Source: an uncultured Bacilli bacterium
GTDB lineage: Bacteria; Bacillota_I; Bacilli_A; RF39; UBA660
Length of the DNA: 41,224 bases
Direction of reading: 5' to 3'
Assembly: GCA_947628965.1 (NCBI GenBank)
Contig: CANRBV010000001.1
Location: 1 to 41,224 of the forward strand
In this document: positions 23,475-30,603 of the stretch, in pieces
How positions within the stretch are numbered: position 1 is the stretch's first letter
Layout of the letters: each line of letters starts with the position of its first letter
Program-made: the position numbers and the translations under genes
Notes under the pieces: generated by a model
What the model was told of the DNA's origin: nothing
The model's input: the letters and a program-made list of their open reading frames with translations, nothing else
The model's database searches: none

Positions 23475-24956
23475 ATGAACAAAGATTTTTTTAATATTAA
23501 TGGATATACATTAGATGATCTACAAATAAAAGCAATTTGTGAAGCAGAGAAATATTCTTTGATTGTAGCAGGTGCAGGAAGTGGAAAAACTTTAACCATG
23601 ATAGGTAAAATTAAGTATTTACTTGAAATAAAGCATATAAAACCAGAAGATATTTTATGTATTTCTTTTACCAATGAAGCAACTAACAGTTTAAAAGAAA
23701 AAATTAAGAATCCCAAAATTCCTGTATTTACTTTTCATAAATTAGCAATCGATATTTTAAAAAAAGAAGATATATATTATGAACTTGCTCCACCAAATTT
23801 TTTAGAAGAGGTTATACATTCTTTTTTTCAAGAGAAACTTTATTCTTCTTCCTTTCTAAAGAAACAATTTTTTCTTTTAACTAAAAAAATTTTTTTTACT
23901 CCAAAACAATATTATAAAATTTTAAAAACTTCAGAGCATAAAGAATGTGAAAAACTGATTGCTACTTTTATCTCTTTATATAATACTCATAATTTGAATC
24001 CCAAAGATTTTAAAACATTTTTTATAAACAAGAAAGAAAATCCTTTACTATTTCTTATTTATGCAATTTTACAATCTTATGAAATAGAAAAAGAAAAAAA
24101 TGCTTATTTTGACTTTGATGATTTAATTAAAAATGCAATGGATTGCTGTCAAAAGAAAAAGATTTGTCACTATAAAGAAATTATAATTGACGAATTTCAA
24201 GATACTTCTAAGCTTCGTTTGGATTTTATTTCTGCCATAGTTCAAAATAGTAATGCTAATCTAACTGTAGTTGGAGATGATTTTCAATCTATTTATAAGT
24301 TTTCGGGATGCAATTTAAATATTTTTTTAAACTTTCAAAACTATTTTAAAGATGCAAAAATATTTAAATTAGAAAATACGTATCGCAATAGTCAAGAGTT
24401 AATTCATGTTGCTGGAGATTTTGTTATGCAAAATAAAAATCAAATTCAAAAAAATTTAAAAAGTCCCAAACATTTAAAAAAACCTCTTAAGTTCTGTTAC
24501 TATTTAAATCAAAAAAAGATTCTTTTAAAGGTTATTAAAAAAATAGCTACAGAAGAAATCTTAATACTAGGCAGAAATAACTTTGATATTTATTCTTATA
24601 TTCCTAAAGAAAAAATTATTTGGAAAGAAAATGGATATTTCACTTTAAAAAAAATAAATAAAAAATTGCGTTATTTAACCATTCATAAATCAAAAGGATT
24701 AGAAAGTGATACTGTTATTCTAATTAATTTAGTCGATGGTAAACTTGGTCTCCCTGCCAAAAGAACAAATAAAAATATTCTTAATTTATTGCAAGATAAA
24801 GAATTATTTTTATATGAAGAAGAAAGAAGACTTTTCTATGTTGCTTTAACAAGAACAAAAAATGCTTGCTATTTACTTGTTCCATATATAAAGCCTTCTA
24901 TATTTATAAAAGAAATTAAAAAATACAAATCCTTTATTCAGAATTTGTACTTATAA
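23475..24956 (+). CDS. Short UvrD/Rep-family DNA helicase
   Basis: A 493-residue superfamily 1A helicase with motifs in order: Q-motif LDDLQIKAI, Walker A GAGSGKT (residues 33-39), CISFTNEATNSLK (Ia), IIDEFQDTS (II), VVGDDFQSIYKFSGC (III), LENTYRNSQEL (IV), LTIHKSKGLESDTVIL (V) and ERRLFYVALTRTK (VI). UvrD, PcrA and Rep are about 650-750 residues. Here the region between motifs IV and V is much shorter, suggesting reduced 2B/1B insertions. It probably unwinds or clears DNA, with the exact role unknown. It diverges from the racemase operon. Confidence 0.85.
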   Translation: MNKDFFNINGYTLDDLQIKAICEAEKYSLIVAGAGSGKTLTMIGKIKYLLEIKHIKPEDILCISFTNEATNSLKEKIKNPKIPVFTFHKLAIDILKKEDIYYELAPPNFLEEVIHSFFQEKLYSSSFLKKQFFLLTKKIFFTPKQYYKILKTSEHKECEKLIATFISLYNTHNLNPKDFKTFFINKKENPLLFLIYAILQSYEIEKEKNAYFDFDDLIKNAMDCCQKKKICHYKEIIIDEFQDTSKLRLDFISAIVQNSNANLTVVGDDFQSIYKFSGCNLNIFLNFQNYFKDAKIFKLENTYRNSQELIHVAGDFVMQNKNQIQKNLKSPKHLKKPLKFCYYLNQKKILLKVIKKIATEEILILGRNNFDIYSYIPKEKIIWKENGYFTLKKINKKLRYLTIHKSKGLESDTVILINLVDGKLGLPAKRTNKNILNLLQDKELFLYEEERRLFYVALTRTKNACYLLVPYIKPSIFIKEIKKYKSFIQNLYL

Positions 24957-24977
24957 TTTTTTAATTCTACGTATTTC

Positions 24978-25643
24978 TTACTTTGTTTTTTTATCTAAAG
25001 CATTTATAATTTCATTTTTTATATAATTATTATGAGCAACTACAATTAAAACTCCAATTACAGCAATAATAATATTCCAAATAATGATAGAAGCATTTGA
25101 AGTTTTATCTGTTGATTTCTCTTCTTTAGACATTTCTTCAAAAATATCATAGCGATCACTACTATTATATAAAGACATTATTGCTGATTCTATTTCGGCA
25201 TTTGAACTTTCACCATAACCTAAGAAATGTTGATCTCCTATAATTATAAGAGGTACAGCACCCGTTTTTTCAAAGTTTAAAAAGTTGCCTACTTTAGTTA
25301 AAAGTCTATTATTATTGGTTGCTTCAGTTGTATCCCCCCATGTTTGAAAAGAAACAACTTTAAAATAAGAACCATAATTTTTAACTAAATCATTTCCTAA
25401 ATAAGATAAGAAATCTTCACAATGTGGGCATCCTTTACCTCTAAATACATAGATTGTAATTTGATTATCGTTTTCTGTGTAACCCGTTAAATCATATGTA
25501 AAATCTGCATTATATGATTGTTCGTCCTTTAAAGTTTCTTCTAAATTTAAAGAAGTATAATCTTCTAAATTTATTTTTTCTGCAAATGCTATTGTAGGCA
25601 ATAATAAAATTGCTATTAATAAAATAATGAATTTCTTTTTCAT
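24978..25643 (-). CDS. Secreted/anchored thioredoxin-fold protein (CPHC)
   Basis: A 221-residue protein with an N-terminal signal peptide (about 1-21, ending AFA), a thioredoxin-like domain with redox motif Cys72-Pro-His-Cys75, a cis-Pro loop AVPLIIIG, and a C-terminal membrane segment (about 187-208) followed by a basic tail. The catalytic domain should lie outside the cell and could form or isomerise disulphides. The CPHC motif is that of oxidising DsbA-like enzymes. AGAAGGA precedes the ATG. Confidence 0.82.
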   Translation of the reverse strand: MKKKFIILLIAILLLPTIAFAEKINLEDYTSLNLEETLKDEQSYNADFTYDLTGYTENDNQITIYVFRGKGCPHCEDFLSYLGNDLVKNYGSYFKVVSFQTWGDTTEATNNNRLLTKVGNFLNFEKTGAVPLIIIGDQHFLGYGESSNAEIESAIMSLYNSSDRYDIFEEMSKEEKSTDKTSNASIIIWNIIIAVIGVLIVVAHNNYIKNEIINALDKKTK

Positions 25644-25781
25644 ACTTTTTCCTTCTTTCCAGCGTTATTATAACAAACATTTATTAATTTTTCAAAAAAA
25701 CTTAATAAAAATGAAAAAAATTTAAATAATTTCTAATGTATAACTTGTTGTTCTAAAATCTCTAGTAGTAGTTATTTTTTA

Positions 25782-26363
25782 TTAAATTCTAAAAGGATTA
25801 TTTTTTTTGATAGCTTTAACCAATTCTTTATCATTACTTTGTCCAATTCCTATAGTAGTATTTTTTTCAATTCTATAAACACCAGGTGCAAAATAACGTG
25901 TCGTCATTGGATCGTTATAATGATATCCGCAAATATCCCAATTTTCTAGTGCCTCACGTGGCATATTATTTTTCACATATATGTTCGTTCCCCATTCTTT
26001 ATCTTCATAGGATAATTGAAGATATCCTGCACTTGGAATACTTCCGTCAAAAACTACTTTTGAATCATCTAAACGAATACCAATAACATTTGTTTTTAGT
26101 TCACATTTATCCTGTGGCTCAATAACTTGATTCTCTAAACAAATTATTGGAAAACAAGTTTCACTTTTTTTAACGTAAGCATCAATTAATTGATTTAAGC
26201 TTTCTAATCTAGTTTTTAATTTTCGAAATGCTTTAAAATCTATACCTTTTGCAAATCTCATTTCATCATAAATATGCATTAATTCATCTTTTAAATATAA
26301 AATAGATATGAATTGATTATCATTATATATTTCAAAAAAATCTTTTACTGTATTATTATCCAT
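25782..26363 (-). CDS. Hypothetical accessory protein
   Basis: A 193-residue protein I do not recognise. Residues 1-70 are helical and charged. Residues 75-193 look beta-rich (LKTNVIGIRLDDSKVVFDGSIP, GYLQLSYEDKEWGTNIYVK, RYFAPGVYRIEKNTTIGIG). No signal or membrane segment. I choose the ATG at 26363 with GTGAGG six bases upstream; the longer GTG reading would start inside that ribosome-binding site. It diverges from the 194-residue gene in an accessory region. Confidence 0.65.
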   Translation of the reverse strand: MDNNTVKDFFEIYNDNQFISILYLKDELMHIYDEMRFAKGIDFKAFRKLKTRLESLNQLIDAYVKKSETCFPIICLENQVIEPQDKCELKTNVIGIRLDDSKVVFDGSIPSAGYLQLSYEDKEWGTNIYVKNNMPREALENWDICGYHYNDPMTTRYFAPGVYRIEKNTTIGIGQSNDKELVKAIKKNNPFRI

Positions 26364-26489
26364 AATAAACCTCACTTCTTGCTTTTATACTAACATTTTA
26401 AAAAAAATTTGTCTATATTAAAATGCTATAAGTTTGTTTATTACAATTTTATTATAAATTATTATAATAACGTTTGCATCTTAAAATCC

Positions 26490-26515
26490 CCAAGTAATCT
26501 ATAACTTTTATAAAA
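26490..26515. repeat. Decayed match to repeat A
   Basis: AGTAATCTATAACTTTT here matches AGTAATCTACAACTTTT of repeat A copy 1 at all but one base. The terminator hairpin and the tRNA-end-like part of A are not recognisable. It lies in the same position, upstream of a + strand accessory gene that is followed by repeat B. Confidence 0.35.
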
Positions 26516-26618
26516 CAATGATTTTCCCATAAAAATTATGAATTTTGTCGTATGTATGTTATAATATCCATGATGAAGAAAAACTTTAAAGTTACCTCTT
26601 TAAAAAGGAGATTTTAAG

Positions 26619-27203
26619 ATGCCATTAGTGTATATCGATGAAAATTTAAATAAAATTATTCAAAATCCAGACAGCGTTTTGTATTTAAGGCCATATGATA
26701 TTGGATGCAAGCGAGCATTATTTGCTGTAATTAAAGAAGATCAAGGAGTTTATAAGAAAGTCCAACTTACTAAAGAACAGTCTAAAATGTCTTTTCCTTG
26801 GGAACCTATATATTGGTTCAATAATGGTCCTGGGCGTTTCTTTTTAAAAGATTTTATATCTTTTTATAACGAACTTGCTTTAAACACAACTAATTTAGAT
26901 GGATTTAAGACTAAAATCCTAGAAAATAAAATTTATAACGTTGGTATATTTGCAATATTTAATGATGGCTCAGCAACTTTTATTATACGTGAAAGAGCAA
27001 AAAAATTTGATAAACAAGGTGGAATACAATCATACATAGATTTATTAAAACAGCATAAAGAATATAATCCACAATGTGATACTTATGAAATTATAGAATT
27101 TCATAGTGTTAATGATGATACCTTTATAATACCTGAACTACAAAAAGAAACAGAAGAACAACCGAAAGTTAGAAACCTAATAAAAAATAATAAGAGACCA
27201 TAA
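26619..27203 (+). CDS. Hypothetical accessory protein
   Basis: A 194-residue soluble protein I do not recognise. It begins MPLVYIDENLNKIIQ and has motifs VLYLRPYDIGCKRALFAVIKE, WEPIYWFNNGPGRFF and FNDGSATFIIRERA. The last 25 residues are polar. AAAGGAG precedes the ATG and a terminator hairpin follows. It lies between the decayed repeat A and repeat B copy 2, so is probably a transferred single-gene unit. Confidence 0.7.
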   Translation: MPLVYIDENLNKIIQNPDSVLYLRPYDIGCKRALFAVIKEDQGVYKKVQLTKEQSKMSFPWEPIYWFNNGPGRFFLKDFISFYNELALNTTNLDGFKTKILENKIYNVGIFAIFNDGSATFIIRERAKKFDKQGGIQSYIDLLKQHKEYNPQCDTYEIIEFHSVNDDTFIIPELQKETEEQPKVRNLIKNNKRP

Positions 27204-27204
27204 A

Positions 27205-27255
27205 AAAAGATGATAATGGAAAGTTTATTTACCAAAATCATCTTTTTTTTCAGAT
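27205..27255 (+). terminator. Terminator of the 194-residue gene
   Basis: AAAAAAAGATGAT pairs with ATCATCTTTTTTTT around an A+T-rich loop and ends in a T-run directly after the stop. Confidence 0.65.
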
Positions 27256-27310
27256 TCTTTATCAGTAAGTTGTAATTAAGTTTAATACTTTTTTACACCA
27301 TATTTTTTGT

Positions 27311-27417
27311 TTTAGCAAAATAATTAAACCCCTGGTATTTTTGACACAAGTAGCAAAATTAATTTAAAAAGCTATCTTTTTATATCAATATTCGAAAAAG
27401 TTCAATAGATTCGTCAA
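27311..27417. repeat. Repeat B, copy 2 (decayed)
   Basis: Aligns to copies 1 and 3 from the AAAATAATTAA segment through TATCTTTTTATATCAATATTCGAAAAAGTTC to GTCAATGG. The central CCCC...GGGG hairpin has lost its pairing, so this copy is degenerate. With the relic that follows, it accounts for the gap at 27204-27510. Confidence 0.75.
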
Positions 27418-27440
27418 TGGTGTCCTAAAGGAAGAAGCAA
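27418..27440 (-). pseudogene. Relic of a tRNA 3' end
   Basis: On the minus strand TTCCTTTAGGACACCA joins repeat B exactly where the CCA of tRNA-Arg (...CTCCCTTTGGGCGCACCA) joins copy 1. It looks like a decayed tRNA-Arg-like 3' end. The rest of the tRNA is absent. Confidence 0.4.
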
Positions 27441-27510
27441 TGTTTTTTTGATTTTCAAGATAAATTGGGATCACTATTACACAAAGCAAAATAAAATCAA
27501 TCTATTACAA

Positions 27511-28107
27511 TTATAAATTATCTTTCATTTCTGGAAACAAATCATAGAGATTATATCCCAATAAATTATCAAAATATTCTTTTAATTTATATGTTTCTTT
27601 TATATGATATTGTGTATTTGAATAAGCTCCTCTTCTAATCATAACATCAATTAATCTTTTATCTATCGTACACATTTTAGTAGTACACATTAGATCACAT
27701 AAATTTATAATTTTTTCTTCCAGTGTATATTGATGATTTTTAATAAATTCTGTTCTAAAAGGTATATCATCAGGAATGCCACCTGCTGTACAATTAATAT
27801 CATTATTAAGATAGGAATGAGTTAAACAGATATTACAATAATCATCTTCGTAGCCTTGCTCTTTCAGATACTCATAACCTCTTATGACATGTTCACTTGA
27901 TGGACCAATCATTTTACCTATATCATGGATATAACCTAAAGTTTCCGCTTTTTCAGGATCCACATCTATATTATTTCTTCTAAGAGCCGTGGCAATTCTT
28001 CCAGCAGCTAAGCCAACACAAAGCGAATGATCTATCCATCTTTGATCTTCAAATTTATTTCTTGCATTTTCTAATATATCTTTTGCTTCTTTATTTGTTA
28101 ATTTCAT
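27511..28107 (-). CDS. HD-domain (HDIG-type) phosphohydrolase
   Basis: A 198-residue metal-dependent phosphohydrolase of the HD superfamily: His27 (WIDHSLCVG), the HDIGK motif with His61-Asp62, His73, His97 and a distal Asp in INLCDLM. Such enzymes cleave nucleotides or phosphate esters; the substrate is unknown. AGGTGA precedes the ATG. A 41-residue ORF ends 11 bp upstream in the same operon. It diverges from the 322-residue gene across repeat A copy 2. Confidence 0.83.
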   Translation of the reverse strand: MKLTNKEAKDILENARNKFEDQRWIDHSLCVGLAAGRIATALRRNNIDVDPEKAETLGYIHDIGKMIGPSSEHVIRGYEYLKEQGYEDDYCNICLTHSYLNNDINCTAGGIPDDIPFRTEFIKNHQYTLEEKIINLCDLMCTTKMCTIDKRLIDVMIRRGAYSNTQYHIKETYKLKEYFDNLLGYNLYDLFPEMKDNL

Positions 28108-28118
28108 AATCTATTCAC

Positions 28119-28244
28119 CTAACTTTTAAAATACATCTTCATATACTTTATTACATCTATGTAATTTATCATAGTTATTTTATGATCATCGGTTGTTAAA
28201 TTTGAAGCAACATTTTTACAAGGGATAATAGCACCTATTTTCAT
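28119..28244 (-). CDS. 41-residue small protein upstream of the HD gene
   Basis: ATG at 28244 is preceded by GAGGAG seven bases upstream and opens 41 codons (MKIGAIIPCKNVASNL..., ending MKMYFKS), closing 11 bp before the HD start. The good ribosome-binding site and tight spacing support translation. I know no homologue. It may be a truncated relative of a larger protein or a partner of the HD enzyme. Confidence 0.55.
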   Translation of the reverse strand: MKIGAIIPCKNVASNLTTDDHKITMINYIDVIKYMKMYFKS

Positions 28245-28344
28245 TAATAATCTCCTCATATAAATGCATTGTCAATATGCAGTGTTTTTTATAAATTTAG
28301 AAATATCAATTCAACTTATAAAAATTATATCACGTATTCAACCA

Positions 28345-28418
28345 TTTTAAAACTCGAACTATAAAAGTCCGAGTTTAGTATCTATCTGGTGCGAATGACG
28401 TAGTTATCTACAACTTTT
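28345..28418. repeat. Repeat A, copy 2
   Basis: Matches 15644-15717 with about five mismatches and again lies between divergent genes. It keeps the bidirectional terminator hairpin and the GTAG-TTAT-CTAC repeat, and on the minus strand ends ...CATTCGCACCA. Here GCGAA upstream on that strand can pair with TTCGC to close an outer stem. The rest of the 28245-28575 gap shows only A+T-rich sequence. Confidence 0.75.
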
Positions 28419-28575
28419 CGCAAAATTAACTATTTTCATAATAAAATACAAATTGTTATAATTTACTGCACAAACTTTTTTATTTATGTAATATCTTTTA
28501 TTAAATACTTTCTTCCAAAAACTTTACTATTTATCGAATTTAAGTTACAATTATGATGTAATTAGGGAGGTTTTT

Positions 28576-29544
28576 ATGGATATGGAAAAAGTTAATTTTA
28601 ATAAGAATATAACAGAAAATGAAAAAAAATTTGCGCTTCGATTTGAAGGAATTGAATCTAGTTCAAATATTGATAAAGAAAAAATAAATAAATTACTTGA
28701 TAATTTTGTTAATTCAAAATCTCATACTAATATGATAAGAAATGTTGCATTTATCAGAACAATACTAAAAGAGTTTGAAGAAAAATTACTAGTTGTTGAA
28801 TATAGTGATAAAAATTCTCAAGAAATAGTAAAATACGACAATGGAAATTTGTTTTTCTTTCATTTCAAAAATAAAAATTCAATAACTATAGAATTTGACT
28901 CAGGTAACTTAAAGATATTTGTTTCAAAAAAAGACAAAGATAGTATTTTAGATTATCCACATTATGATAGTATGAATCACCAACTTAATGAATTAATCAA
29001 ACATATGCATTTATTAAAAAATGTTAAGCCAGTTAATTTAGATATGGATTCTAAAGCCTTAATAGAAATATATAAATTATTTTATGACGAAAATCCTGAT
29101 TTTAGTCTTTCAAATATAAATATTAGAGTGCAGACAATGATGTCTATTTTAGCACAGTTTGGAATAACTCTTGGAGCTGATTATTCATTTAGCCTGCTAG
29201 AAAAAAGTAAAATGCCCAATTCTTTATATATTGAACAACTTGTAAACAAATTATTTCCATTAGGAGAAATAACTGACATTGATGAGCCAATTAAACTTGC
29301 AGATGAACCAAAGAAAATTATAAAAATTGTTGGAGAATGTGTGAGAGAAGTAATTAATGATGGATATAATAAAGATGATGCTTTAATAACAATTAGTAAA
29401 GTTATTCATGCGGGAAGATATAGTCTTTCTTCAAATTCAAATGTTAAAGAATTAAGCCATTTTACTAATCTTACGCAAAATGAAGTTGAATCTAGTATAA
29501 GATTAGTTAAACGTATTGAAGAAAAATTAAACAACGATAAATAA
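28576..29544 (+). CDS. Hypothetical accessory protein
   Basis: A 322-residue soluble protein I do not recognise. Residues 1-140 are mixed alpha/beta (LVVEYSDKNSQEIVKYDNGNL, SITIEFDSGNLKIFVSKKD). Residues 150-320 appear helical (MMSILAQFGITLGADYSFSLLEKSK, KKIIKIVGECVREVINDGY, NEVESSIRLVKRIEEKL). No catalytic motif is evident. GGGAGG precedes the ATG. It sits between repeat A and repeat B, then the tRNA cluster, as the HAD gene does at 15838. Confidence 0.7.
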   Translation: MDMEKVNFNKNITENEKKFALRFEGIESSSNIDKEKINKLLDNFVNSKSHTNMIRNVAFIRTILKEFEEKLLVVEYSDKNSQEIVKYDNGNLFFFHFKNKNSITIEFDSGNLKIFVSKKDKDSILDYPHYDSMNHQLNELIKHMHLLKNVKPVNLDMDSKALIEIYKLFYDENPDFSLSNINIRVQTMMSILAQFGITLGADYSFSLLEKSKMPNSLYIEQLVNKLFPLGEITDIDEPIKLADEPKKIIKIVGECVREVINDGYNKDDALITISKVIHAGRYSLSSNSNVKELSHFTNLTQNEVESSIRLVKRIEEKLNNDK

Positions 29545-29586
29545 AAGAAGGTTTTAAGCACTAATATTCAAAATCTTCTTTTTATA
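29543..29586 (+). terminator. Terminator of the 322-residue gene
   Basis: AAAAGAAGGTTTT pairs with AAAATCTTCTTTTT immediately after the stop and ends in a T-run. Confidence 0.65.
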
Positions 29587-29706
29587 TTGTACTATTTTCT
29601 TTAACAATATATCTTCATAATTTTCTTTAACTAATGCACTAAAAAGAGTAATCTAGGCTAAATATATAATTTATATCCATTTTTAGTTTTTTGAATATAT
29701 TTTGTT

Positions 29707-29814
29707 TTGACAAAATAATTAACCCCCTAGGTATTTTGACAAGTATATCAAAATAACCTAAGGGGCTATCTTTTTTTATATCAATATTCGAAAAAGTTCG
29801 AATAGAAACATCAA
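29707..29814. repeat. Repeat B, copy 3 (trailer of tRNA-Phe)
   Basis: Near-identical to copy 1. It has the ACAAAAT hairpin, the long CCCCCTAGG...CCTAAGGGG inverted repeat and a perfect ATTCGAA-AAAG-TTCGAAT hairpin, and abuts the CCA of tRNA-Phe. Confidence 0.82.
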
Positions 29815-29890
<76 letters not shown>

Positions 29891-29897
29891 AAAAAAA

Positions 29898-29974
29898 TGG
29901 CGGTTCCGAAGGGATTTGAACCCTCGATCTTCTGCGTGACAGGCAGACGTGATAGACCCCTACACTACGGAACC
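29898..29974 (-). tRNA. tRNA-Asp (GUC)
   Basis: Complete cloverleaf with encoded CCA and G73, acceptor GGTTCCG/CGGAACC, and anticodon loop CTGTCAC. Confidence 0.96.
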
Positions 29975-29975
29975 A

Positions 29976-30052
<77 letters not shown>

Positions 30053-30068
30053 ATAACTAAAAATTAAA

Positions 30069-30161
30069 TGGCGGAGGAAAAGGGATTCGAACCCCTGCGC
30101 CGCTCACGCGACCTCCTGGTTTTCAAGACCAGTCCCTTCAACCAGACTTGGGTATTCCTCC
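30069..30161 (-). tRNA. tRNA-Ser (UGA)
   Basis: Class II tRNA with a long variable arm, encoded CCA, acceptor GGAGGAA/TTTCCTCC-type pairing and anticodon loop CTTGAAA. First gene of the four-tRNA operon. Confidence 0.95.
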
Positions 30162-30173
30162 AACGACAAATTG

Positions 30174-30203
30174 ATTATATCATAGTCGATTTTAACGTGT
30201 CAA
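30174..30203 (-). promoter_or_regulatory. Promoter of the four-tRNA operon
   Basis: Consensus TTGACA (30198-30203) and TATAAT (30174-30179) on the minus strand, spaced 18 bases, just before tRNA-Ser. Confidence 0.85.
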
Positions 30204-30236
30204 CACAAAAAAACGATATTTTTAGTGAAAAAAGGG

Positions 30237-30265
30237 TTGATTATTTTAAAATTTAATATTATACT
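30237..30265 (+). promoter_or_regulatory. Promoter of tRNA-Leu
   Basis: TTGATT and TATACT with a 17-base spacer, 34 bp before the tRNA. Confidence 0.7.
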
Positions 30266-30271
30266 TAAATA

Positions 30272-30289
30272 GTCTTAATTAATTAAGAC
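30272..30289. promoter_or_regulatory. 18-bp palindrome between promoter and tRNA-Leu
   Basis: A perfect palindrome GTCTTAATT/AATTAAGAC starts about 6 bp after the -10 element and ends 10 bp before the tRNA. It could be an operator or a leader fold for 5' processing. Confidence 0.45.
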
Positions 30290-30299
30290 AAGTGCCAAT

Positions 30300-30388
30300 G
30301 CCCAAGTGGCGGAATAGGTAGACGCACAGGACTTAAAATCCTGCGGGTGTTAAAGCTCGTGCCGGTTCAAGTCCGGCCTTGGGCACCA
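30300..30388 (+). tRNA. tRNA-Leu (UAA)
   Basis: Class II tRNA with a long variable arm, acceptor GCCCAAG/CTTGGGC, anticodon loop CTTAAAA and encoded CCA. The only + strand tRNA in the window. Confidence 0.96.
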
Positions 30389-30425
30389 TAATGTTATTAT
30401 ATGAGTTTATCTCATTTACTATAAA

Positions 30426-30460
30426 CAATAAAAGAACCCCAAAAAAGGTTTCTTTTTTAT
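30426..30460 (+). terminator. Terminator of tRNA-Leu
   Basis: AAAGAACC pairs with GGTTTCTTT across an A-rich loop and is followed by a T-run. Confidence 0.7.
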
Positions 30461-30552
30461 TTCTAATGTTAGAAGTCTTGTATAGTCTTGAGCCTTCCAA
30501 GCTAAAAACTACCAGAGGCATTTACAAATCTTTTGGATGAAGGTTACAAAAG

Positions 30553-30603
30553 AATAAAAAACTAGTATAAGAAACTTATTTAAGTTCATTTACTAGTTTT
30601 TTA
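30553..30603 (-). terminator. Terminator of murD
   Basis: AAAAACTAGTA pairs with TACTAGTTTTTT around a 24-base loop that contains the murD stop codon. A T-run follows on the minus strand. Confidence 0.6.

Noticed and set aside
23363-23716. Minus-strand frame of 117 residues opposite the helicase start
   Set aside because: It covers the Walker A coding region in antisense and has no ribosome-binding site.
30068-30521. Open frames over tRNA-Ser (30068-30256) and tRNA-Leu (30333-30521)
   Set aside because: Both translate tRNA genes and adjoining intergenic DNA; peptides such as GFEPLRRSRDLLVF and AGLEPARALTPAGF are tRNA artefacts.
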